Source: Burkholderia sp. WSM2230
GTDB taxonomy: Bacteria; Pseudomonadota; Gammaproteobacteria; Burkholderiales; Burkholderiaceae
DNA: 64,000 nucleotides
NCBI RefSeq assembly: GCF_000472445.1
Contig: NZ_AXAJ01000001.1
Coordinates: 372,643-436,642 of the forward strand
Direction of reading: 5' to 3'
The notes beneath the pieces were generated by a model. That model searched no databases. It was given only the letters and a program-made list of their open reading frames with translations, and had not been told where the DNA came from. The position numbers and the translations under genes were made by a program. This document shows positions 27,269 through 36,059 of this stretch, one piece after another (the first letter of the stretch is position 1; the number at the start of each line of letters is the position of its first letter).

Positions 27269-28219
27269 CTACACCAGTACTTCCACCGATTGCATGGCCC
27301 GGCGAATGTCCGACGTCCGGTCCCACGATTCGTCGCGGATCGTCTCGATCAGGCAGTCGATAAAGCATCGCGACGCGGCATCGGCAGGCTCGCCTGTGCG
27401 CATGATGATGCCGACCGTGGAGTCCTCCAGTTCTTCCCGTAGCGGGATCGCGCACAAACCGTCACGCGCCGCGCACAGCTCGACGAGCGGCCACGGAAAA
27501 ATGCTCACCATGTCCGTGCGCTTGAGCAGCGCGAGCGCAACAGTGAGCGAGTGCAAAAAGTGGATGCTGCGCGGCACGGGTAAGCCATAGCGCGCGAACA
27601 TCTGATAGGACGCCTGGCCCTCGGTTTCAGGATCGAGCGCCACAAGCCAGTCGTCGTCGAGCAATTGCGCGAGAGAACGCGATTCGGCATGCGGATGACC
27701 TTGCCGGGCCACGACCGCGCGGCTCGTTGCAAAGAGCGGGTGATAGTTGAAGTCGCCAGTGGTTGCGCCGGGCACTTGCCGGCCCACGTAAATGTCGAGA
27801 CTGCCGTCGCGTAGACGCGGTGTCGCGATGGCCAGCAGGCCCTCGAACAATTCCAGCTGTATAGCGGGCATTCTGGCGCGAAAGCGCACCACGGCTTCGG
27901 GCAGAAACGTCAGCGCGACCCACGCGGTCACGGCAATGGAAAGACGGCCGCTGGGTTCGCCGCGCATCGCGTCCATGGCCTGATTCGCGCGCGTCATCTG
28001 AGCGGCGACGAGCCGCGCATGTGCAAGCAGGGTTTGCCCGCATGGAGTGAGCGTCACACCCGACGAGGTACGCACGACTAGCTGCATGCGCACGGTTTCT
28101 TCCAGTTGCTGAATGTTTTGCGTGACGGCGGCGGGCGACGAAGCGAGCATGCGCGCGGCACCTCTGACGCTGCCCGCATCGGCAATCGCGATCAGGACAC
28201 GCAGTTGATGGATTTTCAT
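27269..28219 (-). CDS. LysR-family transcriptional regulator
   Basis: 316 residues. The N-terminal winged helix (MKIHQLRVLIAIADAGSVRG to about residue 60, with AAVTQNIQQLEETV) is followed by the LysR substrate-binding domain at about 90-295. The second recognition residue set (SPAAVTQNIQQLE) is orthodox. It converges on mctP, and its divergent neighbour is the GGDEF-EAL gene 255 bases away, so the target is not obvious. LysR proteins usually act on the divergent gene and on themselves. No ligand can be inferred. Confidence 0.93.
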   Translation of the reverse strand: MKIHQLRVLIAIADAGSVRGAARMLASSPAAVTQNIQQLEETVRMQLVVRTSSGVTLTPCGQTLLAHARLVAAQMTRANQAMDAMRGEPSGRLSIAVTAWVALTFLPEAVVRFRARMPAIQLELFEGLLAIATPRLRDGSLDIYVGRQVPGATTGDFNYHPLFATSRAVVARQGHPHAESRSLAQLLDDDWLVALDPETEGQASYQMFARYGLPVPRSIHFLHSLTVALALLKRTDMVSIFPWPLVELCAARDGLCAIPLREELEDSTVGIIMRTGEPADAASRCFIDCLIETIRDESWDRTSDIRRAMQSVEVLV

Positions 28220-28474
28220 ATTGGTTGCCCAGCGGTTTGTGGCATGCGGCGAAGCGTTTGTCGTTGCTTTACGCGTTCACCAACGTGGCCCATTCTCAAG
28301 CGGCCTATGCCGGCATATTGTGGAGGCACGGCTACAGCGTCGGGGTGCCTGTTCTTCCCTCGCGCAACGAGGGCTTTTACGTCCGTAGTCCTGAAGGTTT
28401 TTTAAAAGGTATCTGAGTACATAAACCGGGCTGTCAGCCGGTTCACGTGTAACGCTTAGCATAGGAGTGTAACG

Positions 28475-29902
28475 ATGACTGAGCAAGTTCCCGTGCTGTG
28501 GGCAACTCACTCCGATATCCGGTTGAGTCCCATTTGCGGTGACGCGTCGTTCAGAGGCGCGGCTGCGCGAACGCACGCTCATGGCCACCCTGCGCATTGG
28601 TCGTTCATCGACTCGCTCACCGGCGTCTATAACCGTGCCTACGCGACTGGACGCGCTCAGCAGTGGCTCAGATCCGCGCGGGCCGCGCGTGTTGCGATGC
28701 TGATCGTCAACGTGGACGGCTTCAGCAGGATCAACGACATTGCCGATTACGATCTCGGCGACCGTCTGTTGCGCAGTGTCGCGCAGCGGCTCGCTAGCTC
28801 AGTGGCGGCGAACGATCTGCTTGCACGCATCGGCGGCGACGAGTTCGTGATTGTTACAGATGGTCACCGCGAGGTGCCGACGCTGCCCGCGTTCGCGCAA
28901 CAGATACTCGCGTTGTTCGCGGAGCCGTTTGTGATTGCGGGGCGTGGGTATCGCGTGAGTGCGTCGGGGGGCGTGGCGCTTTGCGGCGGCCAGGTGCGCG
29001 ACGCGGCTCTGCTGATGCGCGATGCCGGCGCCGCCATGCGCCGCGCGAAAGCGCAGGGCCCCGGCAGTTTGCAGTTCTTCACGGGCGACATGAAAGAAGC
29101 TGCGCAACGCCGCTTTGAGATCGAGGATCTGCTGCGCGATGCGCTCGATGCCGGCGAATTCAAGCTTGCCTATCAGCCAGTCGTGAACGCCACGTCACGT
29201 GAGACAGTGGGCGTCGAGGCGTTGCTGCGCTGGACCAGCGCAGAGCTTGGCGACGTCTCCCCGGCCGAATTCATCCCCATCGCGGAACAGGCGGGGTTGA
29301 TGGGAAGCATTGGCGACTGGGTATTGGAGCAGGCGTGCGCGCAGGTCGCGGACTGGCGCTGGAGCATCGCGCCGGGCGTCACTGTTTCCGTGAACATTTC
29401 GCCCGTGCAGTTCAACGAGCGGCTTGTGCAACATGTCGCTGCGTGTCTCGCGAACACCGGGCTCGAACCTTCCGCTCTGCAACTCGAGATTACCGAAGGC
29501 ATGCTGATGCCGGACGATCCAACTCTATGCGCGACGATGTCCGCGCTGACGAAGCTGGGCGTGAGGCTCGCCATCGACGACTTCGGTACTGGTTATGCGT
29601 GCATGTCGTACCTGAAGCGTTTTTCGCTGCATGGCCTGAAGATCGACCGCTCGTTTGTGGCGGGCTTGCCGGACGACAGAGACTGCGCGGCCATTGCGCA
29701 TGCGGTCGTGAAGATGGCCCACGCATGCGGCATGTCCGTCACTGCGGAGGGCGTGGAGACGGAAGAGCAGGCCTTGCTGCTGCATGAGATCGGCTGCGAT
29801 TCCCTGCAAGGGTATCTGTTCGGCCGCCCCGGCAGCGCTGCCGATTGCGCCGGCAAACTGACGGGCGCCAGCCGCTTCGCAAGAAGGCGTCTGCCACGAT
29901 AA
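28475..29902 (+). CDS. GGDEF-EAL cyclic-di-GMP enzyme
   Basis: 475 residues, cytoplasmic, with no membrane helix or recognised sensor domain before the GGDEF part. The GGDEF domain (about 40-205) keeps an intact ARIGGDEFVIV active site. The EAL domain (about 218-460) keeps the metal and catalytic residues: VGVEALLRW, VNISPVQF, EITEGM, DDFGTGY, LKIDRSF, TAEGVET and the late LQGYLFGRP. So both synthesis and breakdown of c-di-GMP are possible on sequence. The roughly 40-residue N-terminal part is short and unrecognised. A TAGGAGTG-like site precedes the ATG. Confidence 0.93.
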   Translation: MTEQVPVLWATHSDIRLSPICGDASFRGAAARTHAHGHPAHWSFIDSLTGVYNRAYATGRAQQWLRSARAARVAMLIVNVDGFSRINDIADYDLGDRLLRSVAQRLASSVAANDLLARIGGDEFVIVTDGHREVPTLPAFAQQILALFAEPFVIAGRGYRVSASGGVALCGGQVRDAALLMRDAGAAMRRAKAQGPGSLQFFTGDMKEAAQRRFEIEDLLRDALDAGEFKLAYQPVVNATSRETVGVEALLRWTSAELGDVSPAEFIPIAEQAGLMGSIGDWVLEQACAQVADWRWSIAPGVTVSVNISPVQFNERLVQHVAACLANTGLEPSALQLEITEGMLMPDDPTLCATMSALTKLGVRLAIDDFGTGYACMSYLKRFSLHGLKIDRSFVAGLPDDRDCAAIAHAVVKMAHACGMSVTAEGVETEEQALLLHEIGCDSLQGYLFGRPGSAADCAGKLTGASRFARRRLPR

Positions 29903-30016
29903 GCGGACCGTAGTGGAAGTGGCGTTTTCGGCCACGACTTCTAGAATGATTTCATTAGGACGACGAGCTTGAACGCCGCCGGGTCGGGCGGTGTTGTGTT
30001 AGTGAGGAGAGAGACC

Positions 30017-30289
30017 ATGTGTGATGCAGAAGTCGCCGCTGTGCTGTTGAACCGTTGCACGGCTCAGCCATTCGGTAACGATGAACCGTCCTATCTCGGC
30101 ATATTGCGTGAAGGCAATCTGTCGTTCAAACACGAAATTGGCTTTGTGGGTATGCGCGATCTTCCGGACCCCGAAGCATGCCGTACCGAATCGATTATTT
30201 TTGAGGACGGCTCGCGCGCATTGCGTATCAGTGCGGCCGACGGCGATACCGGCTGGACGCAATGGACCGCCTTGCAACCGTTGCACTGA
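30017..30289 (+). CDS. Hypothetical small protein
   Basis: 90 residues from the ATG at 30017, six bases after GAGGAGAG; an in-frame start 16 codons earlier lacks a site. Soluble, with a cysteine near each end of the first 35 residues and a C-terminal WTQWTAL tryptophan segment. No family recognised. It converges with the oxidoreductase gene; a GC-only palindrome (30294-30309) separates the two stops. Confidence 0.6.
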   Translation: MCDAEVAAVLLNRCTAQPFGNDEPSYLGILREGNLSFKHEIGFVGMRDLPDPEACRTESIIFEDGSRALRISAADGDTGWTQWTALQPLH

Positions 30290-30320
30290 AAGAAGCGGCG
30301 CGCGCCGCTCCTGTTTGCCG

Positions 30321-31562
30321 CTAGAACCTGTCCACCCTGAAGGGCCGCGCGTCCACCAGCGTTTCTTCGCCCGTCATCATTTCGGCGATCAGGCGGCCTG
30401 TCACGGGCCCTAGCGTGAGTCCGTGGTGCGCGTGGCCGAATGCGAACCACAAGCCCTGATGTTTTTCAGCGCGTCCGATAACCGGCATCATATCCGGCGT
30501 GCAAGGCCGTGCGCCCATCCACGGTTGATCGTCGAGGCGTTTGTCGAGCGGAAACAGCGTGCGTGCAATCGGTTCGACGGCGGCGAGTTGCGTCGGCGTT
30601 TTCGGTGCATCGAGGAGCGCAATTTCGGCGCCGGTCGTCAGGCGGATGCCGCGTGCCATTGGCGCGAGCAGATAGCCGCGTTCGGCGTCGAGCACCGGGT
30701 GATTAAGACGCGCGCCCGCCCGCGGCGCATAGTGCATGTGATAGCCGCGCTTGACGCCAAGCGGCAGGCGATAACCGAGCTGCGAACTCAGGACGCCGGA
30801 CCACGGCCCCAACGCGACGACCGCCGACGAAGCCGCAATCGTACCCGCGTTGGTGGTGACCTCCCAGCCGTTGCGCAGCGTATTAGCGTCGCCGGTAAAG
30901 AACCGTCCGCCGAGGCTCTCGAAGTATTTGGCGTAGGCCGTGACGAGTGCATTCGGATCGCTTACAGAATCCGCTTGCGGATAGCGCAAAGCACCCAGCA
31001 ACGTTTTGTCGAGATCAGGCTCGATCTGCTGGAGGCGGGCGGCGTCGAGCGTTTCGAACTCCACGCCGTATTCGCGCCGCCATTGTTCCGCGTGCCCGAA
31101 TTCCGCGTCTTGAGCCGCATGGCTGCGAAACACCTTGATCCAGCCGGTGGGACGCAGCAATGCACTCGCGCCTGCAGCCGCGGCCAGCGCGCGGTGCTCG
31201 CTCACGCACTGTTCGATCAGCGTCGAATACGACCTCGCAATCGCCGCGTGTTTCGCGGGCTCCGAGTTGCGCCAGTAACGCCACAGGAACGGCGCCGCAT
31301 GAAATAGCGCATCCGCGTGGTAGCGAACGTCGAGCGACTGGTTGAGCGCATAGCGAAGCAATGCGCCCAGTCCGCGCGGAAATGCGTACGGATAAACGCC
31401 TTCCCGCTGAATCAACCCTGCATTGCCGAACGAAGTCTCATTGCCCGGCGGTTTGCGGTCCACGAGCGCAACCTGCCGGCCGCGCTTCTGCAAATGCACG
31501 GCCACGCACACGCCGACAATGCCGGCGCCCAACACGACCGTATCGAATCTGGTTGTTGTCAT
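30321..31562 (-). CDS. FAD-dependent oxidoreductase, DadA-like (D-amino acid dehydrogenase family)
   Basis: 413 residues. The N-terminal dinucleotide fold (VVLGAGIVGVCVAVHLQKRG, then LVDRKPPGNETSFGNAG) and the late PVIGRAEKHQGLWFAFGHAH and GLTLGPVTGRLIAEMMTGEE motif are those of the DadA family. Members oxidatively deaminate D-amino or N-methyl amino acids with FAD and pass electrons to the respiratory chain. It is the last gene of a three-gene unit: 3 bases separate it from the amidase. Together they suggest import, hydrolysis and oxidation of an amide-linked amino compound. The substrate is not known. Confidence 0.9.
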   Translation of the reverse strand: MTTTRFDTVVLGAGIVGVCVAVHLQKRGRQVALVDRKPPGNETSFGNAGLIQREGVYPYAFPRGLGALLRYALNQSLDVRYHADALFHAAPFLWRYWRNSEPAKHAAIARSYSTLIEQCVSEHRALAAAAGASALLRPTGWIKVFRSHAAQDAEFGHAEQWRREYGVEFETLDAARLQQIEPDLDKTLLGALRYPQADSVSDPNALVTAYAKYFESLGGRFFTGDANTLRNGWEVTTNAGTIAASSAVVALGPWSGVLSSQLGYRLPLGVKRGYHMHYAPRAGARLNHPVLDAERGYLLAPMARGIRLTTGAEIALLDAPKTPTQLAAVEPIARTLFPLDKRLDDQPWMGARPCTPDMMPVIGRAEKHQGLWFAFGHAHHGLTLGPVTGRLIAEMMTGEETLVDARPFRVDRF

Positions 31563-31565
31563 CGG

Positions 31566-33107
31566 TTAGACCGAGGAGAGGCTCGAGCCATTGGAGCCGG
31601 AGTTGGTGAAAAGAGGAGGCGAGGTCACGATGGATTTTAACGACGCATCCGGCTTCGTGAGCTTCGACAGATCGGGCCGCGGACGACGCAACACAGGCGA
31701 TTGTGCGAAGACCTGCTCCATTGCATGCGCGACGGCGAGTGTCTTGCGATCGGCATGAAACGGCCCGACGATCTGCAAGCCGAACGGCATGCCCGCGTGA
31801 TCGAGACCGCACGGCAGCGACACGGCCGGGTGCGTAGTGAGCGTGACGACGTAGGTGAGCGCGAGCCAGCGGTAATAGTTGTCCTGCTCGCGCCCGTCGA
31901 TTTGCGCGGCGTACAGCTGCTGCCAGGGAAACGGCGTCACCGGCGTGGTTGGCGAGACAATCACGTCGTACTGCCGGAACGCGGCCTGGAAGCGTTTGAA
32001 GATGCGCGTCTGCTCGGCTTGCGCCCATGCGCTGTCCGCGAGGCTCATGCTCGCGCCGAGCTCGTAGTTGGCGCGCGTGTTCGGGCCGAGCTGATTCGGG
32101 TCGCGTGTATAGGCGTCGTGCAGACCGGCGACGAAACTCTCCGCGCGAATCACATCGAAGCAGCGATGCACGTCGCCGAGATCGAAGCGGACTTCCTCGC
32201 ACGAACGGAAAGACGGCGCGATCAGCGCGATGCGCTCGCGGAATAGTTTACGAATCGACGCATCCACGTCGCAACTGCCGAAGTCTTCGGTCCAGCCCAC
32301 TCGCAATGTGCCGAGGTCGATGTCGGCAGGCACGGCAAAGCTGAGCGGATCGACGGCAAAACTGAGCGGATCGCCAGCGGAAATGCCCGCTGTAGCGGCG
32401 AGCTGCAGGCACGCCTCCGCAACGGTGCGGCCCATCGGCCCGACCACTGAAATCGGCGACCAGCCCACGAGCTTGCGCGAATTCGGCACGAGTCCGGGCG
32501 TCGGACGAAAGCCCACTACGCCGCATTTGGAAGCGGGAATGCGCAGCGAGCCGCCTGTGTCAGAGCCGGTGCATACCGGCAGCATGTCGCACGCGAGCGC
32601 AGCGGCGGAGCCTCCCGACGACCCTCCCGCATTCAACAAGGTATTGAAAGGATTGCCGGTTGCGCCCCACACCGGATTGCGCGTGTTCGCTCCCGCGCCG
32701 AGTTCCGGCACGTTGGTCTTCGCGGTGACGATCGCCCCGGCGGCCCGCAGGCGCTCGACGAGCACCACGTCTTGCGTTGGCACGTTGCCGCGCGACATGG
32801 GCGAACCATAAGTAGTCAGGAGTCCGGCGGTATTTTCGAGGTCCTTCACGCCGAGCGGCAGGCCATGCAAGAGGCCCAACGGCTCGCCGTCGAGCACCTG
32901 TTTCTCGGCGCGCTTTGCGGCCGCTCGCGCGGTGGGAAAATCCGTTGCGGTGATCGCATTGACCGCCGGATTCACGGCCTCGATTCGCGAGATGCACGCT
33001 TCGAGCAATTCGACGGGCGAGATTTCTTTCGCACCGATCATGCGGCGCAATTCGACCGCGCTGCGGCCGGGCAAGCCGTTGTCCCGATTCACATTGTCCT
33101 GCATCAT
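31566..33107 (-). CDS. Amidase (amidase-signature family)
   Basis: 513 residues. The Ser-cisSer-Lys site is intact: lysine in LGVKDLENTAGLLT, the GGSSGGSAAALACDMLPVC loop and TGSDTGGSLRIPASKCGVVG. The family hydrolyses carboxylic amides and includes GatA, but the context is catabolic. A 7-residue tandem duplication (DPLSFAV twice) is present near residue 247. It sits between the MHS transporter (13 bases upstream) and the DadA-like enzyme (3 bases downstream), so co-translation as an operon is nearly certain. No signal peptide. Confidence 0.93.
   Translation of the reverse strand: MMQDNVNRDNGLPGRSAVELRRMIGAKEISPVELLEACISRIEAVNPAVNAITATDFPTARAAAKRAEKQVLDGEPLGLLHGLPLGVKDLENTAGLLTTYGSPMSRGNVPTQDVVLVERLRAAGAIVTAKTNVPELGAGANTRNPVWGATGNPFNTLLNAGGSSGGSAAALACDMLPVCTGSDTGGSLRIPASKCGVVGFRPTPGLVPNSRKLVGWSPISVVGPMGRTVAEACLQLAATAGISAGDPLSFAVDPLSFAVPADIDLGTLRVGWTEDFGSCDVDASIRKLFRERIALIAPSFRSCEEVRFDLGDVHRCFDVIRAESFVAGLHDAYTRDPNQLGPNTRANYELGASMSLADSAWAQAEQTRIFKRFQAAFRQYDVIVSPTTPVTPFPWQQLYAAQIDGREQDNYYRWLALTYVVTLTTHPAVSLPCGLDHAGMPFGLQIVGPFHADRKTLAVAHAMEQVFAQSPVLRRPRPDLSKLTKPDASLKSIVTSPPLFTNSGSNGSSLSSV
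32332..32373. repeat. 21-bp tandem duplication within the amidase gene
   Basis: Two adjacent 21-base units differing at one base encode DPLSFAVDPLSFAV. It is in frame and lies on a surface-type loop between conserved motifs, so probably harmless. Confidence 0.85.
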
Positions 33108-33120
33108 TGCGTCCTCTTCT

Positions 33121-34407
33121 TCAGGCGAGTGCTTCGCCGGTGCGGTCCTTCAGCCAGATTACCGGCACGAGCGAAATCGCGCACGCAGCGGCGACGTACC
33201 AGGCCGGCGCAAGCGGATTGCCGGTGCGCGCGACCAGCCAGCTTGCAATAAACGGCGAGAAGCCGCCGAAAAACGATGCACTTACCACATAGGTCAATGC
33301 GATCCCCGTTGCGCGCACATGCCTCGGGAACAGTTCCGGAATCATCACCAGCACCGGCACGATCTGCCCGGAGACGAACACCGCGAGCAGCGCGGAGACG
33401 ATGCAAAGCGCGGTCATCGACGGATGCGCGCTCAGGAATGCAAACGCCGGATAAACGAGCAACAGCATGACGACGCGCGAAATCACCAGCACGCGCTTGC
33501 GGGTGTAGCGATCCGCCAGCATGCCGGCAAGCGGCGCCGCGACAAACAGCGCGAGCGAACTGACGATACCCGAGATGACCGCCGACGTCGACGAAAGATG
33601 CAGCGCGCGCACTGCATGGCTCGGCAGAAAAAACGCGGTGATGTACACCGACACCGAGCCGCCCAATTCGGCGAAGGTGCCGAGAATGGTCAGCTTGAGA
33701 TGAGTCGTCAGCGCAGCCTTCAGCGCGCCGCGCGGCGCCGCTTCGCCCGGCTTGCGCGAGGTCAGCGTTTCTTCCAGGCGTCGGCGGATCAGCATGCCGG
33801 CAGGCGCGGCGACGATCCCGAGCATGAACGGAATGCGCCAGCCCCATTCGAGCACCGCCTGCTTAGGCAGCAACACGTTGACGAGCGTCGCGACCAGCGC
33901 GCCGAGAACGAGACCCGCTGCGGTCGCCGCGAAATTCCAGCTCGCGAAGAAGGCGCGGGTGTTGTCGGTTGCGTATTCGACCAGCAGCGTGGTGCCCGGC
34001 CCGAATTCGCCGCCCGCCGCGAAACCCTGGATCAGACGCGCGACGAGCACAATCAGCGGCGCGGCGAGCCCCGCGACCGCGTAAGTGGGCGCGCACGCGA
34101 TCATCGCGCAACTGAGCGCCATCAGCATGATGGTGAGGACCATCGCGTTCTTGCGGCCCGCGCGGTCCGCGTACGCGCCGATCACCACGCCGCCCAGCGG
34201 CCGCACGACGAAGCCCACGCCGAACACGCCGATGGAAAGCAAAAACTGGTTGACGGGGGACGCGCCCGGAAAGAACAACTGCCCGATCTGGATCGCGAAG
34301 AAGCTGTAGATCGTGAAGTCGTAGAATTCGAGCGCTGTGCCGATGGTCGTGGCAGTGATGACGCGGGTCTTCGTCAAGCCGGACTTACTGAGCGCAAGGG
34401 TAGACAC
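33121..34407 (-). CDS. MFS transporter, metabolite:H+ symporter (MHS) subfamily
   Basis: 428 residues with 12 membrane helices. The MHS signature is clear: GTALEFYDFTIYSFFA at the first helix, IGAYADRAGRKNAMV between helices 2 and 3, LIQGFAAGGEFGPG in helix 4, and WGWRIPFMLGIVAAP. Members import organic acids, betaines or dicarboxylates with protons. It is first in the operon with the amidase and DadA-like enzyme, and so probably imports their substrate. A divergent XRE-cupin gene with a palindromic site between them probably regulates the operon. Confidence 0.92.
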   Translation of the reverse strand: MSTLALSKSGLTKTRVITATTIGTALEFYDFTIYSFFAIQIGQLFFPGASPVNQFLLSIGVFGVGFVVRPLGGVVIGAYADRAGRKNAMVLTIMLMALSCAMIACAPTYAVAGLAAPLIVLVARLIQGFAAGGEFGPGTTLLVEYATDNTRAFFASWNFAATAAGLVLGALVATLVNVLLPKQAVLEWGWRIPFMLGIVAAPAGMLIRRRLEETLTSRKPGEAAPRGALKAALTTHLKLTILGTFAELGGSVSVYITAFFLPSHAVRALHLSSTSAVISGIVSSLALFVAAPLAGMLADRYTRKRVLVISRVVMLLLVYPAFAFLSAHPSMTALCIVSALLAVFVSGQIVPVLVMIPELFPRHVRATGIALTYVVSASFFGGFSPFIASWLVARTGNPLAPAWYVAAACAISLVPVIWLKDRTGEALA

Positions 34408-34453
34408 GATACGGGCCCCACAAGATGGTGGAATCGACGTGAGTTATCATATA

Positions 34454-34492
34454 CGAGAAAAAAATAATTTCTCGGATACGAGAAATTTTTCT
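34454..34492. promoter_or_regulatory. Candidate operator of the XRE-cupin regulator
   Basis: CGAGAA-N9-TTCTCG (34454-34474) is a perfect inverted repeat. ATACGAGAAA recurs at 34451 and 34476, and AGAAA-TT-TTTCT (34481-34492) forms a second small palindrome. The region is AT-rich and lies between the divergent XRE-cupin gene and the transporter operon. Confidence 0.5.
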
Positions 34493-34512
34493 GGCAAGTG
34501 GAATCAGGTGAG

Positions 34513-35160
34513 ATGGCCAAAGCCGTAGTGGAACAACCCAAGGCACCCGCGCGCGAGGCGCCGCCCGCGCTCGATCACAAGCTCGTGGGCGGGCATTTGC
34601 GGCAGGCGCGCAAGGCACGCGGGCTCACGCTGGCCGAGCTGTCGGAACGCTCGGGCATTGCTGTATCGACGATCTCGAAGGCCGAGCGCGGCGACATCGC
34701 GCTCACCTACGACAAGTTCGCGGCGCTCGCGCATTCGTTGGAGCTCGAGTTCGACGCGATCTTTGGCCGGCGCCGCAAGACCGCCGGCGGCGCGATGAAG
34801 CCTTCGTTCACCGCGGCCGGCAAGCAGCAGGTGTACGACACGCCGAACTACGAGTACGGCATGCTCGCGAACAATCTGACCGGCAAACGCATGATGCCGA
34901 TGCGCGCGCACATCCACGCGCGCGCCGTGTCGGATTTCCCTGAGTACATCCGGCATTCAGGCGAGGAGTTCGTCTTTCTGCTCGCCGGCAAACTCGAATT
35001 GCGCTTCGAGAACGGCAAGTCGTTCAGGCTGACGCCGGGCGACAGTCTCTATTTCGACAGTTCGGTCGGGCATATCTATCTGAGCGTCGGTGATGAAGAT
35101 GCCGATGCGCTCGTGTGCTGCGTCGATACCGGCCAGCATCGGCCGCGTGGGGCGATTTGA
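34513..35160 (+). CDS. XRE-family regulator with C-terminal cupin domain
   Basis: 215 residues from the ATG at 34513; a GTG at 34498 is a possible alternative start. HTH at about 28-80 (VGGHLRQARKARGLTLAELS, then GIAVSTISKAERGD), then a cupin_2 domain at about 120-210 (FPEYIRHSGEEFVFLLAGKL and GDSLYFDSSVGHIYLSVGD). This PuuR/HipB-like layout is common in repressors that sense a small amino compound in the cupin pocket. It is divergent from the transporter-amidase-oxidoreductase operon and probably controls it through the palindromes between them. Confidence 0.9.
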   Translation: MAKAVVEQPKAPAREAPPALDHKLVGGHLRQARKARGLTLAELSERSGIAVSTISKAERGDIALTYDKFAALAHSLELEFDAIFGRRRKTAGGAMKPSFTAAGKQQVYDTPNYEYGMLANNLTGKRMMPMRAHIHARAVSDFPEYIRHSGEEFVFLLAGKLELRFENGKSFRLTPGDSLYFDSSVGHIYLSVGDEDADALVCCVDTGQHRPRGAI

Positions 35161-35329
35161 GCTGCGAGCTTATGAGTGCCGGGGGCGTGCGGTAGCCGGC
35201 GAGGCGCCAGGTCGCAGAAAACGCCCATACATCCACGCCAGGATGTCCGCGTCACACGACGTTCTTATAGGGACCGAAGCCGTCGTCCGCGTCAGCGTGT
35301 AAACTGCTGACTTTTTTGCATCCGGTGGT

Positions 35330-36049
35330 ATGTTGCAAGCCCCCCAGCGCACAGCACTCAGCGGCCCCGCGCTCGTTCGCCTGCTGGCGCGTTTCGCCCA
35401 AGTCGACGTTCCCGAACCGCGGCAATCGCTATCCGACCGGCTGAGCCAGTGGCTCGGCTGGACGGACGCGATCGCGCTGTCCTCGGCGCTCACAGGCGCG
35501 CCGCCCGCCGTGCCCGCTAGCGCGCGGACGTTCGGCAGCGCGGAAGAGGCGGAATGTGCGCGCGTGCGGACATCGTTCGTCAATACGATTGCCGGCGACA
35601 GCGCGTTCGCGAACGCGAAGCGCCGTGGTTCCGCCTATGCCGGGCCGCCCGCCGCGCCTGTGGACTACGCGCTGTTTCGCCAGCGCTATCAGGCCATGCA
35701 GCAATCGATGGAAACGGGTGTCGGCAATCTGCGCGGCCGGCTGCGTGCGCTGCTCGCCGCTACGACTCCCGCGATGGGCCGTCTCGCGGTGCTGGACGCC
35801 GTCATGGAGCGTGCGCTCGCCGAACGCGAGCGCAGCCTGCTGGCTAATCTGCCGATGCTGCTCGCCGGCCACTTCGAGCGGCTGCGCGATGCGGGGCAGC
35901 AGGCAGAGGCTGCGGAGTCGATGGCTCCCGGCACGCCCGGCGCCTGGCTCGACGTATTCCGCAAGGACATGCAGAGCGTGTTGCTTGCCGAGCTGGATAT
36001 TCGTTTACAACCGGTCGAAGGGTTGCTCGCCGCCCTTCGTACTCGCTAA
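35330..36049 (+). CDS. DUF3348 family protein
   Basis: 239 residues, mostly helical, with no signal peptide or membrane segment, so cytoplasmic. It starts MLQAPQRTALSGPALVRLLA and contains the long helical middle YALFRQRYQAMQQSMETGVG and the C-terminal segment GAWLDVFRKDMQSVLLAELD. The family is found in Burkholderiales ahead of a DUF802 gene. It ends 10 bases before the next start, so this is an operon. Function unknown; it could be a cytoplasmic partner of the membrane complex encoded downstream. Confidence 0.9.
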   Translation: MLQAPQRTALSGPALVRLLARFAQVDVPEPRQSLSDRLSQWLGWTDAIALSSALTGAPPAVPASARTFGSAEEAECARVRTSFVNTIAGDSAFANAKRRGSAYAGPPAAPVDYALFRQRYQAMQQSMETGVGNLRGRLRALLAATTPAMGRLAVLDAVMERALAERERSLLANLPMLLAGHFERLRDAGQQAEAAESMAPGTPGAWLDVFRKDMQSVLLAELDIRLQPVEGLLAALRTR

Positions 36050-36059
36050 CTGGGACACT

